DNA from: DASTFY01 sp963769115
GTDB taxonomy: Bacteria; Actinomycetota; Acidimicrobiia; Acidimicrobiales; Ilumatobacteraceae
Assembly (NCBI GenBank): GCA_963769115.1
Contig: CAVYKN010000019.1
Span: forward strand, 310,001 to 374,000
Length of the DNA: 64,000 nt
Direction: 5' to 3'
Below are positions 57,098 through 64,000 of the stretch, one piece after another (the stretch's first letter is position 1; each line of letters begins with the position of its first letter). The notes under the pieces were generated by a model. That model had not been told where the DNA came from, searched no databases, and worked only from the letters and a program-made list of their open reading frames with translations. A program made the position numbers and the translations under genes.

Positions 57098-59671
57098 ATG
57101 TCCACCGTTCCCGACCGGCCCACGCTCGACGGCATCGACGACCGCTGGGCCCAGCGCTGGGCCGAGGACGGCACCTACCACTTCGACCGCTCGGTCCCCC
57201 GCTCCGAGGTCTTCTCGATCGACACCCCGCCGCTCACGGTGTCGGGTTCGCTCCACATCGGGCACGTGTTCAGCTTCACCCACACGGACGCCGTCGCCCG
57301 CTACCACCGCATGCGAGGCCGCCAGGTCTTCTACCCCATGGGCTGGGACGACAACGGCCTGCCCACCGAGCGGCGGGTGCAGATCTACTACGGCGTCCGC
57401 TGCGATCCTTCGCTCCCGTACGACCCCGGGTTCGAGCCGCCCGAGACCCCCGGCAAGCAGCAGATCCCCGTGGGCCGCCGCAACTTCGTGGAACTGTGCG
57501 AGCAGCTCACGGCCGTCGACGAGCAGGCCTTCGAAGCCGTGTGGCGGCACCTCGGGCTGTCCGTGGACTGGCGCCACTACTACACGACCATCGACGAGCG
57601 CTCCCGCCGGACCAGCCAGGCGGCCTTCCTGCGCAACCTGGCCCGCGGCGAGGCGTACCAGCAGGAGGCGCCGACGCTCTGGGACGTCGACGACCGCACC
57701 GCCGTGGCCCAGGCCGAGATGGAGGACCGGGAGATCCCCGGCGCCTACCACCAGCTCGCCTTCCACCGGACCGACGGCAGCGGGGACTTGGTCATCGACA
57801 CCAGCCGTCCCGAGCTGGTGGCGTCCTGCGTGGCCCTCGTGGCCCACCCCGAGGACGACCGCTACCGCGCGCTCATCGGCGAGACGGTCACCACGCCGCT
57901 GTTCGGCGTCGAGGTCCCGGTCGTGGCCCACGAGCTGGCCGATCCCGAGAAGGGCACCGGCATCGCCATGATCTGCACGTTCGGCGATCTGACGGACGTC
58001 ATCTGGTGGCGCGAGCTCCAACTCCCGACCCGGGCGGTCATCGGCCGGGACGGGCGCCTGTCGGCCTCCACCCCCGAGTGGATCACCAACGAGGCCGGCC
58101 GGACGGCCTACACCGAGCTGGCGGGCACGACGGCCAAGCAGGCGCAGCGCCGCATGGTCGAGCTGCTGGGCGAGAGCGGCGAGCTCCTCGGCGAGCCCCG
58201 CCCGATCACCCACGCGGTCAAGTTCTACGAGCGGGGCTCACGGCCGCTCGAGATCGTCACGAGCCGGCAGTGGTACATCCGCAACGGCGGACGTGACCCG
58301 GAACTACGGGAGCGGTTCCTCGAGCGGGGCCGGGAGCTGACCTGGTACCCCGAGTTCATGCGCCACCGGTACGAGAACTGGGTGGGCGGCCTCAACGGTG
58401 ACTGGCTGATCTCCCGACAGCGCTTCTTCGGCGTGCCGTTCCCCGTCTGGTACCGGCTCGGCGTCGACGGCGAGATCGACCACGACCATCCGATCGTCCC
58501 AGAGGAGTCCACGCTCCCCATCGATCCGTCGTCGGACCTGCCGCCGGGCTTCACGGCCGACCAGCGGGGCCAGCCGGGCGGCTTCGTGGGCGATCCCGAC
58601 GTGATGGACACGTGGGCGACGTCGTCGCTCACCCCGCAGATCGCCGGCGGCTGGATCGACGACCCGGACCTGTTCGCCCGGGTCTTCCCCATGGACCTCC
58701 GTCCACAGGCGCACGACATCATCCGCACCTGGCTGTTCGGCGCGGTCGTCCGGGCCGATCTGGAGCACGGCACGCTGCCGTTCACCAACGCGGCCATCTC
58801 CGGCTGGATCCTCGACCCCGACCGCAAGAAGATGTCGAAATCCAAGGGGAACGTCGTGACTCCCATGGCGCTCCTCGAGACCCACGGGGCCGACGCCGTG
58901 CGGTACTGGGCCGCCGAGGGCCGCCCGGGTGTGGACACCGCGTTCGACGAGGGCCAGATGCGCATCGGTCGCAAGCTGGCCACCAAGCTCCTCAACGTCA
59001 CCAAGTTCGTGCTGAGCTTCGACGAACCGCCGGCGGACGCCGAGATCACCGAGACCCTCGACCGCGCCATGCTCGTGCGCCTGGCCGGCGTGGTCGGGGA
59101 GGCCACCACCAGCTTCGACGCGTTCGACTACGCGAGAGCGCTTGAGCGCACCGAGGCCTTCTTCTGGTGGTTCTGCGACGACCATGTCGAGCTGGTCAAG
59201 AACCGGGCCTACGGCGGGCAGGGCGAGGCCGTCGGCGCCTCGGCTGTGGCGGCGCTTCGGCGGGCCCTCGACACGCTCCATCGCCTGCTGGCGCCCATCC
59301 TGCCCTTCGTGACCGACGAGGTGTGGAGCTGGTGGCACACCGGCTCCATCCACCGGGCCTCGTGGCCCACCGCGACGGAGGTGGCGCCGGTCGAGGCCGC
59401 CGATCCCGGCGTGCTCGACGCCGTCGGCGAGGTGCTCTCCCAGGTCCGCCGGACCAAGACCGAGAACAAGGTGTCCCAGCGGGCCGGCGTGGAGCGCGTC
59501 CGGGTGGCGGCCCCGGCCGAGTTCCTCGCCGCGCTGGCCCAGGGAGAAAACGACCTGCGGGCCGCCGGTGGCATCGCGGAGCTCGAAGTGGCCGAGCTGG
59601 CCGGGCCGGCCGACTCGGCCGGGAGCAACAACGGCGTCTCGATCGACGTCGTCCTCGCCGCGACCACCTGA
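57098..59671 (+). CDS. valS: Valyl-tRNA synthetase
   Basis: A class I synthetase of 857 residues. The HIGH motif lies in VSGSLHIGHVFSFTHTDAVA near residues 48-67, GWDDNGLPTERRVQIYYGVR follows, and KKMSKSKGN (KMSKS loop) is near residues 575-583. The editing CP1 domain has DTSRPELVASC and GTGIAMICTFGD. The C-terminal anticodon-binding domain has TEAFFWWFCDDHVELVKNRA and VSQRAGVERVRV, and there is no long C-terminal coiled coil, consistent with the shorter valyl-tRNA synthetase subgroup. ATG 57098 follows the terminator; a further upstream in-frame GTG-type start would read through it. Confidence 0.95.
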   Translation: MSTVPDRPTLDGIDDRWAQRWAEDGTYHFDRSVPRSEVFSIDTPPLTVSGSLHIGHVFSFTHTDAVARYHRMRGRQVFYPMGWDDNGLPTERRVQIYYGVRCDPSLPYDPGFEPPETPGKQQIPVGRRNFVELCEQLTAVDEQAFEAVWRHLGLSVDWRHYYTTIDERSRRTSQAAFLRNLARGEAYQQEAPTLWDVDDRTAVAQAEMEDREIPGAYHQLAFHRTDGSGDLVIDTSRPELVASCVALVAHPEDDRYRALIGETVTTPLFGVEVPVVAHELADPEKGTGIAMICTFGDLTDVIWWRELQLPTRAVIGRDGRLSASTPEWITNEAGRTAYTELAGTTAKQAQRRMVELLGESGELLGEPRPITHAVKFYERGSRPLEIVTSRQWYIRNGGRDPELRERFLERGRELTWYPEFMRHRYENWVGGLNGDWLISRQRFFGVPFPVWYRLGVDGEIDHDHPIVPEESTLPIDPSSDLPPGFTADQRGQPGGFVGDPDVMDTWATSSLTPQIAGGWIDDPDLFARVFPMDLRPQAHDIIRTWLFGAVVRADLEHGTLPFTNAAISGWILDPDRKKMSKSKGNVVTPMALLETHGADAVRYWAAEGRPGVDTAFDEGQMRIGRKLATKLLNVTKFVLSFDEPPADAEITETLDRAMLVRLAGVVGEATTSFDAFDYARALERTEAFFWWFCDDHVELVKNRAYGGQGEAVGASAVAALRRALDTLHRLLAPILPFVTDEVWSWWHTGSIHRASWPTATEVAPVEAADPGVLDAVGEVLSQVRRTKTENKVSQRAGVERVRVAAPAEFLAALAQGENDLRAAGGIAELEVAELAGPADSAGSNNGVSIDVVLAATT

Positions 59672-59689
59672 CGCGCGTACGCTGCCCCG

Positions 59690-60483
59690 ATGCGGTGGTG
59701 GACGCGACGAGGCGTCGCATTGGCGGGTGGACTGACCGCCGCGGTCCTCGTCGCCCCCCTGGCCCTGGCCGAAGCGCCCTCGCCCAGGACCACGACCACC
59801 ACGACCGCGCCGGCCGACCCGGCAGACTCGGCGGACCGTGACGGCTCGTCCGGCCGGCGGTCCACCACCACCCGGCGGCGGACGGCACCTCGGCGGACGG
59901 CACGACGGAGGACACGGCCCGGGCCGAGCGCACCACGACGACGGACGCCAAGCCGCGGCGCACCACGACGACCACCATCGCGACGACGACCACCTTCCCC
60001 GCCCGGGCCTCTGGCACCTGGGTGACCATCCCCGGGTACAACGCGGAGTGGCGCAGCATCAACCCGCCGTGGGTGCCCAAGCCGCCGTGGGGCTCGGGCG
60101 TCGGGCGCCGCATCGTCTTCTCCAAGGGTCAGCAGCGCGTCTGGCTGATCGAGGCCAACGGCTACATCGCCCGCACCCATCTGGTGTCCGCTCGGCTCGA
60201 CATCCCCGCCCTCGGCGCCTACCACGTGTACTCGAAGTCGTACGCCACCTTCGCCACCCACAACCCGTCGATCACGTGGAACTACATGGTGCGCTTCGCC
60301 GTCGGTCCCCAGGGCGGGGGCATCGGCCTCCACGAGATCCCCTGGCAGTACGGGCATCCGGTCCAGACGGTCCAGCAACTCGGGCAGCCGCTCAGCGGCG
60401 GCTGCCTGCGCCAGTCCCACGACGACGCGGTCTTCACCTGGAACTGGACGCCGGTCGGGACGCCCGTCATCGTCATGGCCTAG
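59690..60483 (+). CDS. L,D-transpeptidase (YkuD-like) family protein (one frameshift)
   Basis: About 264 residues. ATG 59690 opens a signal peptide (RGVALAGGLTAAVLVAPLAL) and a Thr/Pro/Arg-rich linker; the frame breaks between about 59860 and 59890 and resumes through a Thr-rich stretch to WVTIPGYNAEWRSINPPWV. The catalytic domain shows GIGLHEIPWQYGHPVQTVQQ and LGQPLSGGCLRQSHDDAVF, where the Cys of SGGCLRQ and the His of LHEIP match the YkuD active site (usual form SHGCxR). Such enzymes make 3-3 peptidoglycan cross-links or attach proteins. Outer face of the membrane or wall. Ends 20 bp before the convergent MscS gene. Confidence 0.8.
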
Positions 60484-60502
60484 TCGTTCTGGGCAGTCGG
60501 CT

Positions 60503-61342
60503 CTAGGCAGTCGCGTCCGGGTATGGCTCGGCCAGCGGAGGCCCGACGAGCCGCTCCTCCTTGAACGCGGCCAGGACGCCCGTCTGGATGGCCCGCTTCA
60601 CGTCGTCCTGCGCGCCCTTGGCCACCTTCACCGACACCCGGAGCACCACCTTCGCGTCGGTGAGCTGCTGGATGCCCACCACCTTGGGTGGCTCGAGGAT
60701 CCGCGACGACAGGTCCGGGGCGGCCACCGCGCGCTGGGCGATCTCACCGAGGAGCGCCGTGGCGCCGTCGATGTCGCTGTCACGGGCGACGGCCACGTCG
60801 ACGACCGCACGGGCCCAGTCCTGCGTCTCGTTGCCGGCCCGCATGATCTGACCGTTGGGGACCCACCAGACCTTGCCGGTCGCGTCACGGATGCGGGTCA
60901 CGCGCAGGGTGACCTTCTCGACCGTGCCGGTGGCGGGCCCGAGATCCACGACGTCACCGACGGCGTACTGGTCCTCCAAGAGGATGAAGAAGCCGGACAG
61001 CAGATCGCGGATCAGGCTCTGCGCGCCGAAGGTCAGGGCACTGCCCAGCAAGGTGATCGCCAGCACGAACGAGCTGATCGCGTTGTTGACGACCTGGAGG
61101 ATCGCCAGCATGGCGATCACCCAGATCAGCCCGATCGTCGCACTCCGCGTCACAGCGGACAGGGTCCGGACCCGGTCCGCCTCGCGGGCAGGGTCCGTGG
61201 AGACCGTGCCGAACCGGGCCACCAGGGCCGTGGCCCGCTTGGTGAGGAGACGCCGCGCCAGGATCGTCAGCACGATGGCCGCGACCAGGATCACGACCAC
61301 CTTGATGGCGGGAGCCCAGTCCTGGAGCGCGGCCAGCAACAT
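60503..61342 (-). CDS. Mechanosensitive ion channel (MscS family)
   Basis: A 279-residue channel of the small MscS class. N-terminal helices (IKVVVILVAAIVLTILARRL and AVTRSATIGLIWVIAMLAIL) precede the pore helix region SFVLAITLLGSALTFGAQSL, which has the Ala/Gly-rich packing typical of TM3, then IRDLLSGFFILLEDQYAVGD and the beta domain VVDLGPATGTVEKVTLRVTR. The C-terminal alpha/beta cage ends EERLVGPPLAEPYPDATA. It should open under membrane tension during hypo-osmotic shock. Confidence 0.92.
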   Translation of the reverse strand: MLLAALQDWAPAIKVVVILVAAIVLTILARRLLTKRATALVARFGTVSTDPAREADRVRTLSAVTRSATIGLIWVIAMLAILQVVNNAISSFVLAITLLGSALTFGAQSLIRDLLSGFFILLEDQYAVGDVVDLGPATGTVEKVTLRVTRIRDATGKVWWVPNGQIMRAGNETQDWARAVVDVAVARDSDIDGATALLGEIAQRAVAAPDLSSRILEPPKVVGIQQLTDAKVVLRVSVKVAKGAQDDVKRAIQTGVLAAFKEERLVGPPLAEPYPDATA

Positions 61343-61402
61343 GGCCGGGCACGCTAGCCACCGCCCTTCCGGACGGCGGGTCCGCCGCTAGCGTCTCCCG
61401 CC

Positions 61403-62693
61403 GTGCCCAAGGACGCCGCCCGGCCCCGCCGTACCTGGCCGCAGCGTGGCGTCCTCGTCTTCAACTGCCTCGTCATCGTCGGCGCGCTGGCCGCGGCCGG
61501 GCTGGTGTGGGCCGCCAACGACACGCTCGCCGGGACCCGACGCGTCGTCATCCACGGCGCCTCGGACACGTCGGCTCCGACGACCGTCGCCGACGGGCCC
61601 GTCCTCCCGGGTCAGACCACGACGACGATCGACGTGAGTGGCGACGTGGAGGCCAAGAACTTCCTCATCGTCGGGTCGGACAGTCGCGATTGCATCGATC
61701 CCAGTTCGCCCTACGCCGGCGCCTTCCTCACCGAGGGCAACGACATCGGTGACCGGTCGGACACGATCATGGTCCTGCGGGTCGACCCCGACGAGTCGCA
61801 GGCCGCCATCCTCTCCTTCCCCCGAGACCTGTGGGTGCGCATCGGGTCGTCGAACCGCAAGTCGCGCATCAACTCGGCCTTCGACAAGGACGACCCCAGC
61901 CTCCTGGTGGAGACCATCGAGGAGAACTTCGAGTTCCCCGTCGACCACTACATCGAGGTCGACTTCTGCGCGTTCAAGTACCTGGTCGACGCCGTCGGGG
62001 GCGTGAAGATCCCCTTCGAGTACCCGACCCGAGATCGGTACACGGGGCTCGACATCACCGAGCCCGGATGCTTCACCATGACCGGCGACGCCGCCCTGGC
62101 CTACGTCCGCTCCCGCCACTACCAGTACGAGGAGGACGGCCGCTGGAAGGAGGACGGCTCCAGCGACCGCGGGCGCATCCGCCGCCAGCAGGACTTCATC
62201 AAGCGCATGCTGCGCAAGGCGATCGACCGGGGCGCCACCCGACCCGACGTGGCCAAGAAGCTGATCGACACCGCGCTCGATCACGTCCGCATCGACGAGA
62301 CGCTGACCGTGAACGACCTGCTCCGCGTCTCGGCCCGGCTGCGCTCCTTCGACCCCGAGGCCGTGCGCACCTACCGCATGGACGGTGACGGGACGAACAT
62401 CGGCGGCGCCTCGGTGATCGTGCCCGACCTCGACGACCCGGCCACGCAGGACGTCCTGCGGGTGTTCCGGGGCGAGGCCACCGTCGCCGATGCCCCGCCG
62501 GTCGATCCCGCGGGCGACGGATCCCTCGGCCACGGACGAGGCGTCGACGTCCGGGCAGCCGGACGACGCCACGACGACCACGGTGGCCACCCCGACCGAC
62601 GGGACCGGCCCCACCACGACGGTCGGACCGAGCGTGCTGATCGAGGACAACGGCGTCGGGATCTTCCCGCCCGACGATCCGGCCTGCCGCTAG
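61403..62693 (+). CDS. LytR-CpsA-Psr (LCP) family protein (one frameshift near the C-terminus)
   Basis: About 430 residues. GTG 61403 gives a short basic leader and one membrane helix (VLVFNCLVIVGALAAAGLVW). The LCP domain lies outside: NFLIVGSDSRDCIDP, SDTIMVLRVDPDESQAAILS, FPRDLWVRIGSSNRKSRINS (conserved Arg and Asp for pyrophosphate-lipid binding), VDAVGGVKIPFEYPTRDRYT and GDAALAYVRSRHYQYEEDGR. LCP enzymes attach wall polymers to peptidoglycan. Near 62510 the frame breaks and resumes as DPSATDEASTSGQPDD, a Thr-rich tail ending FPPDDPACR at 62693. Read unshifted the same frame runs on past this point, so the break is needed for a normal end. Confidence 0.88.
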
Positions 62694-63631
62694 GAGGGCT
62701 GCGACCGGTCGTCGCCCAGCACCGCGGCCAGCGCCGCGGCCACCGTGCTCGGGCCGTCCACGAGGGCCAGGCGGGCACCGGTCGACGCGGCGAGCGCGCG
62801 GGCCTCGTCGGCGTCCGACACGGGCGCGACGATGCACAGCTCCTCGAGCGCCTTCGCCGCGCCGAGGACGTCGCCCGGCGCGGTGGCCCGGCAGTCGGAC
62901 AGCAGGACGGCGATCCGCCGTCCTGCGAGGGAGCGCTGGAGCTGCCCGCCGGCCACCCGCAGGGCACCCACCAGGTCCGTGGTGCCGAACCCGCGAAGGG
63001 CGAGGACGTCGGTGACCACCCGGTCGGCAGGCTTGGGGACGTCCTGGGCTTTGGCCACGACGATGTCGGCGCCGAAGGCCAGGACGCTGTAGTCGGCAGG
63101 GGCGCGAAGGGCGACGGCGGCCGCCGCCACGGCCGACGTCGCCAGCGGGCGGCCGCCCATCGACCCGCTGCGATCCACCAGCAGGCACACGGCCGTGCCC
63201 GGCTTGCGCCATCCCCGGATCCGCAGGCGTTCCGGGTCGGGCGCGCCCGCCGTCGCCCGCGCCTCGGCGATCGCCTCCATGCTGGCGTCGAGATCCAGAT
63301 CACCGCCGTCGGGCCGGAAGGGCTGGCTGGTGATCCGGCCGATGCCCCGCTGACGGGCCCGGCCCCGGCGACCGACGTCGACCATGATCTGGGCGGCCAG
63401 CCGCCGCGCCAGCTCCCGGAGCTTCGGGTCGGTGGCCCCTGTCAGGTCCGCCAGCAGCGCCAGCGCCTCGTCGGGGTCATCCTCCACGAGGCGCTGGAAG
63501 GCCTGCTCGTCGAGGTGCCCGACCTCGGGCGAGATCTCCTCGAAGTGCTCGTGGCGGCCCAGCTCTCGGCGGGAGGCCGTGCGCCGGGAGGCTTCAGCCA
63601 CCGCTTCGTCGGCTGCCGCCCCCTCCCTCAC
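62690..63631 (-). CDS. VWA domain protein (partner of MoxR-type ATPase)
   Basis: A 313-residue cytoplasmic protein. The N-terminal half is charged and helical (HFEEISPEVGHLDEQAFQRL); the C-terminal half is a von Willebrand A domain with the metal-ion site VCLLVDRSGSMGGRPL (DxSxS), GTTDLVGALRVAGG (Thr) and VLLSDCRATAPGD (Asp). GTG 63631 overlaps the MoxR stop (GTGA), so the two are coupled. MoxR-VWA pairs act as chaperone-like machines that insert metals or activate enzymes. Ends 4 bases into the LCP gene's 3' end. Confidence 0.85.
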   Translation of the reverse strand: MREGAAADEAVAEASRRTASRRELGRHEHFEEISPEVGHLDEQAFQRLVEDDPDEALALLADLTGATDPKLRELARRLAAQIMVDVGRRGRARQRGIGRITSQPFRPDGGDLDLDASMEAIAEARATAGAPDPERLRIRGWRKPGTAVCLLVDRSGSMGGRPLATSAVAAAAVALRAPADYSVLAFGADIVVAKAQDVPKPADRVVTDVLALRGFGTTDLVGALRVAGGQLQRSLAGRRIAVLLSDCRATAPGDVLGAAKALEELCIVAPVSDADEARALAASTGARLALVDGPSTVAAALAAVLGDDRSQPS

Positions 63632-64000
63632 GAGGGGGAGCTGGTGGCCCCATTCGGGGCGCCAGCTTTTCCCTGGCCTTCCCCGTCGGCGCGGCGGCCG
63701 AACACCTCCGCCCACAACTCGGTGACGATCTCCTCGGCCGTCCGCGACGAGCCCTCGCGCAGGCGGATCCGGCCGGACAGGGCGATCATGGCGGCGTCCA
63801 GCCCCACGCTGGGGTTCGCCACCGGGAGCCCGCGCAGCTCCGAGAGGCTGGCGGCGACGGCGGTGGCGTCGATCGCTCCTCGGACCGACGAGCCGATGCG
63901 CACCTCGGGATGGGTCCGGGTCCGCCGGACCAGCTCGACGAGCTTGTCGCGCCACGCCTGGTCCACCCCGGCCACACCGGCCACCTCGGCCTTGGTGACG
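63628..64000 (-). CDS. MoxR-type AAA+ ATPase, C-terminal fragment (runs off window end)
   Basis: The open frame from the window end encodes the AAA lid region of MoxR/ChlI-type ATPases: WRDKLVELVRRTRTHPEVRI, then GSSVRGAIDATAVAASLSEL, where RTRTHP and GSSVR are lid and sensor-2 motifs. The Walker A and B parts lie outside the window. The last residues GAPNGATSSPS lead to a stop overlapped by the VWA start. Together they form a MoxR-VWA unit. Confidence 0.82.
   Translation of the reverse strand, partial: VTKAEVAGVAGVDQAWRDKLVELVRRTRTHPEVRIGSSVRGAIDATAVAASLSELRGLPVANPSVGLDAAMIALSGRIRLREGSSRTAEEIVTELWAEVFGRRADGEGQGKAGAPNGATSSPS

Noticed and set aside
59690..60025. A separate small Arg/Pro-rich protein before the transpeptidase domain
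   Set aside because: It has the signal peptide that the transpeptidase domain lacks, and one base restores a continuous Thr-rich linker.

Overview
The window is high-GC DNA (roughly 70%) with many GTG starts and many 4-base ATGA/GTGA gene overlaps. It encodes lipoproteins, an LCP (LytR-CpsA-Psr) protein, an L,D-transpeptidase-like protein, an Eis-type acetyltransferase, a mycothiol-enzyme-like fold and a GerMN lipoprotein. This points to a free-living actinobacterium, possibly Acidimicrobiia-like; that placement is inference. I see no rRNA, CRISPR array, phage or intact insertion sequence.

Layout. 0-8.4 kb, mostly minus strand: start of an acyl-CoA dehydrogenase, an MFS exporter, an Eis-like acetyltransferase, gatC-gatA-gatB (tRNA-dependent amidotransferase), lgt, an esterase and a ferredoxin. 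8.4-22.3 kb, mostly plus: a TetR regulator with a perfect palindrome shared with the ferredoxin, a DUF2510-M48 protease, an ArsC-like protein on the minus strand, a metallo-beta-lactamase-fold hydrolase, a GerMN lipoprotein, a large MFS protein, a translationally coupled MDMPI / methyltransferase / AlkB trio, DUF2252, a tandem PQ-loop membrane protein, a pseudo-receiver/glutaredoxin/thioredoxin-reductase fusion, GrpB and an M14 amidase lipoprotein.

22.4-33.5 kb is a complete L-rhamnose locus: a LacI regulator (plus) facing a minus-strand operon rhaT-rhaP-rhaQ-rhaS-rhaM-rhaI-rhaEW-rhaB (importer, mutarotase, isomerase, aldolase/dehydrogenase fusion, kinase). Near-identical 12-bp palindromes lie before lacI and before the operon. 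Every operon gene carries single-base frameshifts, roughly forty by hand count, whereas lacI and the genes from 33.6 to 41 kb are open. I read this as local consensus error rather than gene decay.

33.6-43.4 kb: a VOC protein, a D-xylose-type ABC importer (xylF-hairpin-xylH-xylG), an UnbU/UnbV pair known from enediyne loci but here without a polyketide synthase, an M24-like protein apparently lacking metal ligands, and a Gfo/Idh/MocA oxidoreductase. 43.4-48.2 kb: a MarR-GNAT fusion, a poly-gamma-glutamate hydrolase homologue, a dienelactone hydrolase, a class V aminotransferase and an unrecognised conserved-looking protein. 48.2-48.4 kb is a non-coding stretch full of hairpins, with an 18-bp perfect palindrome and a tRNA-like 3' end. 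48.4-64 kb: an acyl-CoA dehydrogenase, an M28 peptidase, an OafA-type acyltransferase with SGNH domain, an MFS exporter, cysS, a DUF4397 protein, valS, an L,D-transpeptidase-like protein, MscS, an LCP protein, and a VWA/MoxR pair running off the end.

Genes disrupted by single-base shifts are reported across their whole reconstructed extent.
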